In this document: piece by piece, positions 12,853-19,577 of the stretch
How the letters are laid out: each line of letters opens with the position of its first letter
Numbering within the stretch: position 1 is the first letter of the stretch
Source of the DNA: Lachnospiraceae bacterium
GTDB lineage: Bacteria > Bacillota > Clostridia > Lachnospirales > Lachnospiraceae
DNA: 37,971 nucleotides
Assembly (NCBI GenBank): GCA_024697065.1
Contig: JAILGE010000001.1
Span: 1-37,971 of the forward strand
Reading direction: 5' to 3'
Program-made: the position numbers and the translations under genes
The notes under the pieces: model-generated
Seen by the model: the letters and a program-made list of their open reading frames with translations, nothing else
Database searches by the model: none
What the model was told of the DNA's origin: nothing

Positions 12853-13224
12853 TTACTTAAGAGTAACAGTAGCTCCAACTTCCTCGAGCTTCTTCTTGAT
12901 ATCCTCAGCCTCTTCCTTTGTAGCAGCTTCCTTGATGTTCTTGGGAGCGCCCTCAACGAGCTCCTTGGACTCCTTGAGACCAAGACCTGTGATACCACGA
13001 ACAACCTTGATAACATCCATCTTCTTGTCGCCGAAGCTTGTGAGCTCAACGTCGAACTCTGTCTTCTCCTCAGCTGCTGCTGCAGGACCTGCTGCTGCAA
13101 CTACAACGCCTGCTGCTGCAGATACGCCAAATTCTTCTTCACATGCCTTTACAAGGTCATTTAACTCAAGAACAGAAAGTTCCTTGATCGCATCAATGAT
13201 TTCCTGTGTGGATAACTTTGCCAT
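12853..13224 (-). CDS. rplL: 50S ribosomal protein L7/L12
   Basis: L12 forms the multicopy ribosomal stalk that recruits translational GTPases. The 123-residue protein has the N-terminal dimerisation helix ([20 protein letters not shown]), an Ala/Val-rich hinge at about residues 35-55, and the C-terminal GTPase-contact domain ending in [21 protein letters not shown] precedes the ATG. It is cotranscribed with rplJ, with an 87-bp gap containing a perfect 7-bp hairpin, and is followed by a terminator before rpoB. Confidence 0.98.
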   Translation of the reverse strand: MAKLSTQEIIDAIKELSVLELNDLVKACEEEFGVSAAAGVVVAAAGPAAAAEEKTEFDVELTSFGDKKMDVIKVVRGITGLGLKESKELVEGAPKNIKEAATKEEAEDIKKKLEEVGATVTLK

Positions 13225-13284
13225 TTGATTTTCCTCCTTAATTTTTATCCGGCAGATCCGTATGTCCGCCTGACTGTGATCTTC

Positions 13285-13302
13285 AATTGATAAGAATCAA
13301 TT
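13285..13302 (-). promoter_or_regulatory. Hairpin between rplJ and rplL
   Basis: AATTGAT and ATCAATT form a perfect 7-bp stem with a 4-nt loop. It lies 10 bp past the rplJ stop, with no U-run. It may protect or process the message so that L12 is made in excess over L10; this is an inference from position only. Confidence 0.4.
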
Positions 13303-13311
13303 CTGCAGATA

Positions 13312-13857
13312 TTATGCCTCTGCAGGTGCAGCTTCTTCTGCTGCGGGTGCTGCTGCTTCTGCAGGAGCTGCTTCGCCGCCTTTTTCCGCGATCTGCTTGA
13401 TAACGCGGGCAAAGTTTGTGATAGGGCTCTGCATAGATCCAAGAAGCTTTGAAAGCAGCTCGTCTCTTGACGGAACGTTTGCAATAGGTGTAAGTCCGTT
13501 TGCATCGTAAACAGATCCTTCTACAACACCAGCCTTAAGCTCAAGTGCGGGAGCGGTCTTTGCAAACTTAACAAGTACCCTTGCAGGTGCTGTCGCATCA
13601 TCCTTGGAAACAGCTATTGCTGTAGGTCCCTCGAGGTACTCGGTAAGACCTTCGAACTCTGTGCCCTTGAATGCACGAACCATCATTGTGTTCTTATAAA
13701 CCTTATAAGTAACACCTGCCTGACGGAGCTGTCTGCGCAGTTCAGTATCCTGTGCAACCGTAAGACCTCTGTGGTCTGCAAGTACAACGGATGCTGCGCC
13801 GTCGATAACAGATGAGATCTCATCAACTATCGGTGCTTTCAGTTCAACTTTTGCCAT
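13312..13857 (-). CDS. rplJ: 50S ribosomal protein L10
   Basis: L10 anchors the L12 stalk to 23S rRNA and, in complex with L12, represses its own operon. The protein is 181 residues, with the expected N-terminal rRNA-binding domain (ADHRGLTVAQDTELRRQLR at about residues 27-45) and a C-terminal L12-binding helix ending in a low-complexity Ala/Glu/Pro tail. An AAGGAGGTAG precedes the ATG. Expression starts from a dedicated promoter and passes through an L10-type leader with a terminator about 50 bp upstream of the gene. Confidence 0.97.
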   Translation of the reverse strand: MAKVELKAPIVDEISSVIDGAASVVLADHRGLTVAQDTELRRQLRQAGVTYKVYKNTMMVRAFKGTEFEGLTEYLEGPTAIAVSKDDATAPARVLVKFAKTAPALELKAGVVEGSVYDANGLTPIANVPSRDELLSKLLGSMQSPITNFARVIKQIAEKGGEAAPAEAAAPAAEEAAPAEA

Positions 13858-13905
13858 TTTTCTACCTCCTTATAGATTTCTCGCCAAATCCTGAGGAGTC
13901 ATTAA

Positions 13906-14040
13906 ACAAAAACGACCCCGGCAGTGCCGGAGTCGGGATCATTCAAAGTTAATAAACTCTTCTGACTTCTCCTCGGCAGGCCTGCTTGCGCTCGTTACGG
14001 GAATTCCCGCCTGCTGTCTTCGGCATGTCTTTAACAGACA
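13906..14040 (-). promoter_or_regulatory. L10-type autoregulatory leader of rplJL
   Basis: The transcript from the rplJ promoter begins with a structured leader of about 130 nt. It contains AGCAGGCGGGAA, the CCTGCCGAGGAG element that resembles the conserved core of Firmicutes L10 leaders, and then an intrinsic terminator. In that family binding of L10(L12)4 favours termination, giving feedback control. The assignment rests on motif, position and the terminator; no covariance model could be run. Confidence 0.8.
13907..13935 (-). terminator. Attenuator terminator in the rplJ leader
   Basis: GACtCCGGCA and TGCCGGgGTC pair as a GC-rich stem with almost no loop, followed by GTTTTTG, 50 bp before the rplJ start. 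It is the regulated terminator of the L10-type leader. Confidence 0.88.
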
Positions 14041-14046
14041 AGGGGT

Positions 14047-14075
14047 ATCTTACCATCCCCGTTCCGGTCTGTCAA
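14047..14075 (-). promoter_or_regulatory. Sigma-A promoter of rplJL
   Basis: A perfect TTGACA (14070-14075) lies 17 bp from TAAGAT (14047-14052) on the minus strand. The -35 box begins 6 bp after the stop codon of the CapA-like gene, so there is no room for a terminator between them. Confidence 0.85.
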
Positions 14076-14081
14076 GATTTT

Positions 14082-15401
14082 TTATTCCTTTTTTGTAATA
14101 TAGCCATCCGCATCAATATTTACATTGGGCGAAAGCGACTGCATGTAAGAGATCAGCGCCTGCGCCTCACTGTCGTGAAGAAGCTTTACGCCACACCCCG
14201 ACTGCCTGCAGGGTATGAACCTTATACTCTTCACGCCACCGTCAGCCCACTCCAGCTCTACCATTCCGGTATCTATGGTTTTGGAATTAAACCAGAAATT
14301 GCCCAGGCTGTACACCACCGGCACGTCACCGGAATAGGATATGCCCTGAAGTATATGAGGATGCCCGCCTATTATACAGTCAACTCCCGCATCGACGAAT
14401 TTGGGAAGCTGCTCGTTCTGCGCCCAGTCGGCAGCGGTTTCGTTCTCCGTGCCCCAGTGGATAAAGAGTATCACGTATGCCCCCTCTTCCTTCGCCTTCC
14501 TGATTGCATCCAGTGTTGGATCGATATCGGGATAAGATCTGAGTATCCCGGCGCCATCCTCTGTGGCTCCTTTGGAATGAGGGCTGCCATATCTCTCTAT
14601 CTGGGATGCGGCTATTATTGCTATCTTGTCATCTCCGGCATACACATACAGAGGCCTGGATGCTTCTTCCAGATCCCTTCCGCCGCCTATATGAGGTATC
14701 TTTGCCCCTTCAAGGGTATCCAGAGTATCCAGAAAAGCATCTCCTCCGAAATCATACGCGTGATTGTTAGCCACAGATACCGCATCCACTCCCATTTCCC
14801 CGAGAAGCGCCACCGATGCAGGCTTTGCCCTGAAGGTATAGGTCTTGCCCTCAAGCGCAGATCCCCTTTCCGAATAAGGGAACTCATTATTTATCATCAT
14901 GAAATCCTCCGATCTCATGATCTCAAGCAGATCTTCGGATATACACCTTTCAAGAACACCGCCCTGTCTCTGGTAATTGGCATATATCGCATATCCCGGA
15001 TCAAAAAGAACATCCCCCGCAAAGCAAAGAGTGTAGCTTTCCTTCTCTCCACTAACACCACCTGCCGTGCTAACGTACATTTCATCCCCCTGGCCGTGTG
15101 GCGCAGGAAGACGCATCTCCATGGTAAGCGCAGGATTACCTTCCTCTCCGGGCGCAGGGCCTTCGGGTTCGTTTACAGACACGGTGTTTTCAGATGTGCT
15201 GTTTCCGGACACCTCCGTCGGGGCCTCAATAGACACCACAGGAATATCAACCGTGGGAGTGATGACCTCACCGCTCACAGTCAGATAATCCGCCGTTTGA
15301 TCCTCTGCGGATCTTATCTCCGGAAATATGAACAAGGCCGCCATTCCCGCAGCGACCACTATTATCAATGACAATAAGAAGATCCTAATATATTTTTTCA
15401 T
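14082..15401 (-). CDS. CapA/PgsA-family poly-gamma-glutamate synthesis-like protein
   Basis: The 439-residue protein starts with a membrane anchor or uncleaved signal (residues about 5-28), then a Ser/Thr/Pro/Glu-rich linker to about residue 120, then a metallophosphatase-like PGA_cap domain. Recognisable family motifs are FAGDVLF, NNEFP, SVANNHAYDFG, IHWGTE, GGHPHILQG and YSLGNFWFN. The family includes CapA/PgsA of poly-gamma-glutamate capsule synthesis, but many members stand alone and have unknown envelope roles; no capB, capC or pgsBC lies nearby. It sits between the rplA terminator and the rplJ promoter with a weak Shine-Dalgarno and no clear promoter, which suggests low expression by read-through. 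Confidence 0.9.
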   Translation of the reverse strand: MKKYIRIFLLSLIIVVAAGMAALFIFPEIRSAEDQTADYLTVSGEVITPTVDIPVVSIEAPTEVSGNSTSENTVSVNEPEGPAPGEEGNPALTMEMRLPAPHGQGDEMYVSTAGGVSGEKESYTLCFAGDVLFDPGYAIYANYQRQGGVLERCISEDLLEIMRSEDFMMINNEFPYSERGSALEGKTYTFRAKPASVALLGEMGVDAVSVANNHAYDFGGDAFLDTLDTLEGAKIPHIGGGRDLEEASRPLYVYAGDDKIAIIAASQIERYGSPHSKGATEDGAGILRSYPDIDPTLDAIRKAKEEGAYVILFIHWGTENETAADWAQNEQLPKFVDAGVDCIIGGHPHILQGISYSGDVPVVYSLGNFWFNSKTIDTGMVELEWADGGVKSIRFIPCRQSGCGVKLLHDSEAQALISYMQSLSPNVNIDADGYITKKE

Positions 15402-15435
15402 ACGTGTATCAGTATTTTTCCCGATTTAAATTCTT

Positions 15436-15468
15436 AAAAAACACCCCGCAGGAATCCCGCGGGGTGTC
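15436..15468 (-). terminator. Intrinsic terminator after rplA
   Basis: ACACCCCGCggGATTcctGCGGGGTGT folds into a GC-rich stem followed by TTTTTTAAG, 28 bp past the rplA stop. It ends the rpmG-secE-nusG-rplK-rplA transcript before the CapA-like gene. Confidence 0.95.
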
Positions 15469-15495
15469 ATTCATGATTTCTGTACTATCCGGGGA

Positions 15496-16185
15496 TCAAT
15501 ACTTGGAAGTGCTGATCCTTACTCCGGGTCCCATTGTTGTAGCAACGGTAATGCTCTTTAAATACTGACCCTTAAGTGATGAGGGCTTAGCCTTAACGAT
15601 TGCATCCATGAAAGCATCGAAGTTCTGGTTAAGCTGCTCTGCTGTGAAAGATGCCTTTCCGATAGGGCAGTGGATGATATTTGCCTTATCAAGTCTGTAC
15701 TCGATCTTACCGGCTTTGATATCATTAACGGCCTTGGTAACATCCATTGTAACTGTACCGGCCTTGGGGTTAGGCATAAGACCCTTAGGTCCGAGAACCT
15801 TACCGAGACGACCTACAACACCCATCATATCAGGAGTTGCAACTACTACGTCGAAATCAAGCCATCCGTCGTTCTGGATCTTCGGGATGAGCTCTTCGCC
15901 TCCAACGTGATCTGCACCTGCTGCCTCAGCCTCGGCAACCTTGTCACCCTTTGCAAATACAAGTACACGAACCTTCTTACCTGTTCCGTGAGGGAGAACT
16001 ACAGCGCCGCGGATCTGCTGCTCTGCGTGTCTTCCGTCACAACCTGTACGGATGTGTACTTCTACGGTCTCATCAAATTTTGCTGTAGCTGTCTTCTTAA
16101 CAGCCTCGATAGCTTCTGCTGACTCATAAAAAGCTGCGCGGTCATACTGAGAAAGTGCCGCATTATATTTCTTTCCGTGCTTCAT
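15496..16185 (-). CDS. rplA: 50S ribosomal protein L1
   Basis: L1 forms the mobile ribosomal stalk at the E site and in many bacteria represses its own operon. The start [11 protein letters not shown] at 16183-16185 gives 229 residues. A longer in-frame reading to 16236 would overlap rplK and contains the GGGGAGGTG ribosome site, so it is rejected. The conserved region [17 protein letters not shown] and the C-terminal TMGPGVRI are present. It is the last gene of the rpmG-rplA operon, 17 bp after rplK, and is followed by a strong terminator. Confidence 0.97.
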   Translation of the reverse strand: MKHGKKYNAALSQYDRAAFYESAEAIEAVKKTATAKFDETVEVHIRTGCDGRHAEQQIRGAVVLPHGTGKKVRVLVFAKGDKVAEAEAAGADHVGGEELIPKIQNDGWLDFDVVVATPDMMGVVGRLGKVLGPKGLMPNPKAGTVTMDVTKAVNDIKAGKIEYRLDKANIIHCPIGKASFTAEQLNQNFDAFMDAIVKAKPSSLKGQYLKSITVATTMGPGVRISTSKY

Positions 16186-16202
16186 AATATGTGCACCTCC
16201 CC

Positions 16203-16628
16203 TTATTCTTCTACTGTTACGCCCATGCTTCTGCATGTGCCTGCGATCATTGACATTGCTGCTTCGAGTGATGCTGCATTGAGGTCTTCCATCTTAGTTT
16301 CTGCGATCTCCTTGAGCTTATCCTTGGAGATTGTAGCAACCTTGTTCTTGTTGGGTTCTCCCGAAGCTTTCTTTAAGTTGCATGCCTTCTTGATCAGAAC
16401 TGCAGCAGGGGGTGTCTTCGTAACGAAGCTGAAGCTGTGATCTGCATAAACTGTGATGACAACCGGGATGATAGTATCTCCCTTGTCAGCTGTCTTTGCG
16501 TTGAACTGCTTTGTGAATTCAACGATGTTGACTCCGTGCTGACCGAGTGCAGGACCTACCGGGGGTGCCGGAGTTGCTTTGCCGGCCGGAATCTGTAACT
16601 TAATGTAGCCTTCTACTTTCTTTGCCAT
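16203..16628 (-). CDS. rplK: 50S ribosomal protein L11
   Basis: L11 is part of the GTPase-associated centre and is needed for RelA-dependent stringent signalling in organisms that use it. The 141-residue protein shows the N-terminal [20 protein letters not shown] motif (residues about 14-33) and the C-terminal rRNA-binding domain with [24 protein letters not shown] precedes the ATG. It is cotranscribed with nusG upstream (96-bp gap with a perfect hairpin) and rplA downstream. Confidence 0.98.
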   Translation of the reverse strand: MAKKVEGYIKLQIPAGKATPAPPVGPALGQHGVNIVEFTKQFNAKTADKGDTIIPVVITVYADHSFSFVTKTPPAAVLIKKACNLKKASGEPNKNKVATISKDKLKEIAETKMEDLNAASLEAAMSMIAGTCRSMGVTVEE

Positions 16629-16661
16629 TATGGCTTCCTCCTATAATAAAGTGGTAATGTC

Positions 16662-16682
16662 GCAGCAAACCTGTTTTGCTGC
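16662..16682 (-). promoter_or_regulatory. Hairpin in the nusG-rplK leader region
   Basis: GCAGCAAA and TTTGCTGC make a perfect 8-bp stem with a 5-nt loop, 34 bp upstream of rplK. In E. coli L1 represses rplKA by binding the rplK leader, so this is a plausible operator position. The loop bases were not matched to a known L1 site. Confidence 0.45.
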
Positions 16683-16724
16683 TCCCACGAAGGGACATAT
16701 ATATCTCTTCGATGTAACGGACTA

Positions 16725-17405
16725 TCAGTCCATCTTCTTGACCTGCGAGAATCCGATCTCTACCGGAGTCTCTCTTCCGAACATCTCTACGATGATCGTT
16801 GCAGTCTGCTTGTTCTCGTCGATCTTGGTAACCTTGCCGATGGTATCCTTCCATGCACCGTCCGTAACCATGATCGTATCGCCTTCTGCGAAATCCGCCT
16901 TTGCGATCCTCTCCTGCTCCAGCGTATCCATATCGTAATCTTCAAGAGGTACCGGTTTGGATCCCGGTCCAACGAATCCGGTAACACCACGGGTATTTCT
17001 TACCACATACCACGCATCATTGTCATCGGCATCCATCTTGATAAGAACATATCCGGGAAGAACTTTGCTCTGCTTTTTCTTCTTTCCAGTTGAGCGTATC
17101 TCCATGACATCCTGCATCGGCACTCTTATCTCAAGGATCTTGTCCTCAAGATGACGGTTCTCGATAGCCTTCTCTATATTGAGCTTGACCTTCTTTTCAT
17201 AACCGGAATATGTATGGATAACATACCAGCCCATGCCGAGACCGCTCTTATTCTCGCTGACGCCGATATCCTGATCTTCAAGCTTGCGGACATCTTCTTC
17301 GGATGCCGTAACCTTCGGATTCAGCAGCTCTCCGCTCTCATCGCCGCTTCCGCTTGCAAGAATGGCCTTAAGTTCAGCCATACGCTTTGCTTTTATGTTT
17401 GCCAT
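16725..17405 (-). CDS. nusG: Transcription termination/antitermination factor NusG, N-terminally extended
   Basis: NusG binds RNA polymerase, affects pausing and processivity, and couples transcription to translation. The NGN domain starts at about residue 59 (GWYVIHTYSGYEKKVKLNIE) and the C-terminal KOW domain covers about 170-226 (EGDTIMVTDGAWKDTIGKV). The product is 226 residues against a usual 170-185, because of an acidic, Lys-rich extension of about 57 residues. The first ATG has only GGAG almost abutting it and AAAGGCGA 12 nt away. No Shine-Dalgarno precedes the internal Met at residue 58, so the extension is probably real. It lies between secE and rplK as usual. Confidence 0.95.
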   Translation of the reverse strand: MANIKAKRMAELKAILASGSGDESGELLNPKVTASEEDVRKLEDQDIGVSENKSGLGMGWYVIHTYSGYEKKVKLNIEKAIENRHLEDKILEIRVPMQDVMEIRSTGKKKKQSKVLPGYVLIKMDADDNDAWYVVRNTRGVTGFVGPGSKPVPLEDYDMDTLEQERIAKADFAEGDTIMVTDGAWKDTIGKVTKIDENKQTATIIVEMFGRETPVEIGFSQVKKMD

Positions 17406-17468
17406 GCTCCAAATCGCCTTTCATTTTCTGGGACTGCATCCAAAAATCGCAGTCTTTTCTGCTTTGCC

Positions 17469-17714
17469 TTACAGCTTGATCAGCCAGTCGACTCCATACT
17501 GGAATATAACATCCAGCAGGGCGATCAATACGGACAGTACCAAAGTCACAGCAACCACCGCAACCGACTGTCTGGTAAGTGCAGACTTATCAGGCCAGGT
17601 GATCTTCTTGAACTCGGTCCTGAGACCTTTTCGGAAGCTGACCTTTTTCTTCCCCTTGGACTTTTTCCCGGAAGAAGCTTCCGTCTTGGCTGTTTCTTTT
17701 TTCTCTTCCGCCAT
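17469..17714 (-). CDS. secE: Preprotein translocase subunit SecE
   Basis: SecE is the small essential subunit of the SecYEG protein channel. The 81-residue protein has a Lys-rich cytoplasmic N-terminus, the amphipathic helix with the conserved FRKGLRTEFKKITWPDKSAL (residues 27-46), and a single membrane segment at about 50-70, as in other Firmicutes. It lies between rpmG and nusG (63-bp gap to nusG), its standard position. Confidence 0.97.
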   Translation of the reverse strand: MAEEKKETAKTEASSGKKSKGKKKVSFRKGLRTEFKKITWPDKSALTRQSVAVVAVTLVLSVLIALLDVIFQYGVDWLIKL

Positions 17715-17761
17715 TATATCTCTCCGTTCACTCCGCTAAAGGTTCTGCCTGCGGTTGTGGA

Positions 17762-17911
17762 TTACTTGGTTTCCTTATGAAGTGTATGAGCCTTGCAGAA
17801 AGGACAGTACTTCTTAGTCTCCATCCTCTCGGGATGAGCCTTCTTATCCTTTGTTGTATCGTAATTGCGGCGCTTGCATTCTGTGCAGGCAAGTGTGATC
17901 CTTGTACGCAT
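17762..17911 (-). CDS. rpmG: 50S ribosomal protein L33
   Basis: This small 23S rRNA-associated protein of 49 residues begins [17 protein letters not shown] and ends [16 protein letters not shown]. It has two CxxC pairs (cysteines at residues 9, 12, 36 and 39), so it is the zinc-binding (C+) form of L33. Many genomes also carry a zinc-free paralogue; none is seen in this window. AGGAGGATTAGAAA precedes the ATG. It is the first gene of the rpmG-secE-nusG-rplK-rplA operon, with a promoter about 65 bp upstream. Confidence 0.96.
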   Translation of the reverse strand: MRTRITLACTECKRRNYDTTKDKKAHPERMETKKYCPFCKAHTLHKETK

Positions 17912-17942
17912 TTTCTAATCCTCCTGAACGTAAAATAACACT

Positions 17943-17964
17943 AAAAAAAGAGCGCATGCTCTTT
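17943..17964 (-). promoter_or_regulatory. Terminator-like hairpin at the 5' end of the rpmG transcript
   Basis: AAAGAGC and GCTCTTT form a perfect 7-bp stem with an ATGC loop, followed by four further T residues on the minus strand. It starts only about 4-5 nt after the start point predicted from the upstream promoter. It could be a start-proximal attenuator or a stabilising 5' hairpin. Confidence 0.55.
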
Positions 17965-17974
17965 GCAAAAGGTA

Positions 17975-18003
17975 ATATAACACCCCGTCGCTCTTTCTGT
18001 CAA
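17975..18003 (-). promoter_or_regulatory. Sigma-A promoter of rpmG-secE-nusG-rplK-rplA
   Basis: A perfect TTGACA (17998-18003) lies 17 bp from TTATAT (17975-17980) on the minus strand. The intergenic region 17912-18266 (355 bp) is divergent: it holds this promoter, the leader hairpin, and the promoter and leader of the plus-strand FliD-like gene, with about 110 bp of A/T-rich sequence between the promoters that shows nothing recognisable. Confidence 0.8.
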
Positions 18004-18115
18004 TGTTTTTTGTAAAAATATCCCGTTTTTTGTATTTTGGTTAACATAATTATCCTTGTCCCATAAGGTTTTGCAGGCTATGTCAAATTATGTTTGAATT
18101 TTTCGCATTTTTGTA

Positions 18116-18144
18116 TTGCATCTTTACAAACGCAATGTTACAAT
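18116..18144 (+). promoter_or_regulatory. Promoter of the FliD-like gene (extended -10)
   Basis: TTGCAT (18116-18121) and TACAAT (18139-18144) are 17 bp apart, and the -10 is preceded by TGT, giving an extended -10. This is a sigma-A type; no convincing flagellar sigma-28/SigD promoter (TAAA-N15-GCCGATAT) was found. The short inverted repeat ATTGC/GCAAT covers the -35 region and spacer. Confidence 0.65.
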
Positions 18145-18177
18145 GATACTAACTATAAATAGGGATATTCCGCCCTT

Positions 18178-18266
18178 TTCAAAGGACTCTTCATAAGAAT
18201 AAATGAAAGTTCCTTTCGATGCAAGGAGTGCATCATATATATCATGGAAGAAAGGAGGGTGCGGAT
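18178..18266 (+). promoter_or_regulatory. Leader with GGA-loop hairpin, candidate CsrA site
   Basis: GATGCA and TGCATC (18218-18223 and 18229-18234) form a 6-bp stem whose 5-nt loop is AGGAG. A second GGA lies in the Shine-Dalgarno AAAGGAGGG (about 18253-18261) and a third in CAAAGGACT (about 18180-18188). A GGA-loop hairpin paired with a GGA at the ribosome site is the usual layout of CsrA-repressed flagellar mRNAs. Assignment is inferred. Confidence 0.45.
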
Positions 18267-19577
18267 ATGGCAATGAATTCGGCAATACTTGACAACGTCT
18301 ATAACTACTACCGTTCTGACATCGCGCCCAAGCCTTCTTCCCGCTTCGATTCGCATAACAAGAAGGATCTTAAGGCAGTCTACAAGAGTATCATCAATAT
18401 AAGTAAAGATGAGCCTGTTTTTCTGATGGATCGTTCCAAGGAGCTTGAGAACTATACCATCAGCATGAAAGAGAGCGCCCATAAATTCAGGAATGACGTT
18501 GCTTCCTTCGGAAGCCCCGATGCTTCCCTGCTTTTCTCGGGCAAAATGGCCTTTTCTTCCGATCCGGATACCGCGGAACTTACGCGCAGCAAGCTGCCGG
18601 CAGACAATACGGAAGATATAGGTTTCTATTCTCTGGAAATAGAGAAGCTTGCAACCGGTCAGGAAAATACCGGAAAATTCCTGGACAAACAGGAATCCGG
18701 ACTCCGTCCCGGCAACTACTCCTTCGATATCGCCACCAAGTCTACGGCTTACGAGCTTCAGTTCGTCATATCCCAGGGCGATACCAATTATGATATACAG
18801 CGCCGTATGGCAAAGCTGATCAACAATTTCAATCTCGGTCTCTCTGCGGAAGTTTTGGAAAACGACAGAGGAGAATCCGCTCTTGCCATCCGCTCCAATA
18901 CCTTAGGCAGCCACGCAGGTGATGGCGGCAGCTTTAATATTTCCGACGAAGATACCAGCCAGAGTTCCGGCATAGTGGACTATTTCGGTATCAGGAATAC
19001 AACGGCGGAAGGCCATGATGCCGTCTACCGTGTAAACGGCGAAGAATTCACTTCACCCGTAAACGAGATAACCATAGGGGACAGATTCAATGTCACTCTT
19101 AAAAAGCCCAGCGCCCCCGACTCACCGGTGGCAATAGGTATAAAACCCGACTACGAATCCGTTCGTGACAGCATCGTCTCCATCACGGATTCCTATAATG
19201 AATTTATCAACAGGGCAGCGGGATATATAGATGTCCAGCCCCGTACCAATCTCTTTGTTTCGGATATGAAGATGAGCAGTATGTTCTATATTTCAAAGCT
19301 TGATAAATTGGGAATAAGCCAGAACGAAGACGGAACCTTATCCGTCGATGAAGAGAAGCTTTCCGAGGCGGTCAAAGAAGACGGTGCTCCGGATGAGCTT
19401 GAGATTTTCAAGGATTTTACGAGATTCGCTTTGAGAAAAGCCGAAGATCTACACCTCAATCCCATGGATTACGTTGACAAGCGTATCGTCGCCTATAAGA
19501 ACCCGCAGACGGAACACTTTGCAACGCCTTATACCACCAGTGCTTACAGCGGCATGTTGTTCAACTCATACATGTGA
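18267..19577 (+). CDS. FliD-like flagellar filament-capping/hook-associated protein, atypical N-terminus
   Basis: The start MAMNSAILDN at 18267 follows GAAAGGAGGGTGCG, giving 436 residues. Similarity to FliD is visible in the middle: SSDPDTAEL, then YSLEIEKLATGQ (FliD-type YxIxVxxLAxxQ), a stretch with INNFNLGLSAEVLENDRGES, and VYRVNGEEFTSPVNEITIG. The C-terminal part SVRDSIVSITDSYNEFINRA resembles the FliD C-terminal coiled region. The hallmark FliD N-terminus (GLxSGLDVxxIV) is absent; residues 1-80 are a charged segment of unknown origin. It may be a secreted or filament-associated FliD paralogue rather than the true cap. Its stop overlaps the stop end of a convergent glycosyltransferase gene by 12 bp. 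Confidence 0.75.
   Translation: MAMNSAILDNVYNYYRSDIAPKPSSRFDSHNKKDLKAVYKSIINISKDEPVFLMDRSKELENYTISMKESAHKFRNDVASFGSPDASLLFSGKMAFSSDPDTAELTRSKLPADNTEDIGFYSLEIEKLATGQENTGKFLDKQESGLRPGNYSFDIATKSTAYELQFVISQGDTNYDIQRRMAKLINNFNLGLSAEVLENDRGESALAIRSNTLGSHAGDGGSFNISDEDTSQSSGIVDYFGIRNTTAEGHDAVYRVNGEEFTSPVNEITIGDRFNVTLKKPSAPDSPVAIGIKPDYESVRDSIVSITDSYNEFINRAAGYIDVQPRTNLFVSDMKMSSMFYISKLDKLGISQNEDGTLSVDEEKLSEAVKEDGAPDELEIFKDFTRFALRKAEDLHLNPMDYVDKRIVAYKNPQTEHFATPYTTSAYSGMLFNSYM

Noticed and set aside
13986-15371. A 461-codon open frame on the plus strand opposite the CapA-like gene
   Set aside because: It lacks a ribosome site, begins inside the rplJ leader, and its product shows no recognisable motifs, whereas the minus-strand frame has a signal anchor and clear PGA_cap motifs.
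15496-16236. A longer reading of rplA starting at 16236
   Set aside because: It would overlap rplK by 34 bp and contains the ribosome site of the canonical start; the 229-residue form matches L1.
18178-18230. Possible sigma-28/SigD promoter upstream of the FliD-like gene (TAAA near 18200 with TCGATGC)
   Set aside because: Spacing between the TAAA and the GCCGATAT-like element is too short, and a good extended -10 sigma-A promoter is present upstream.
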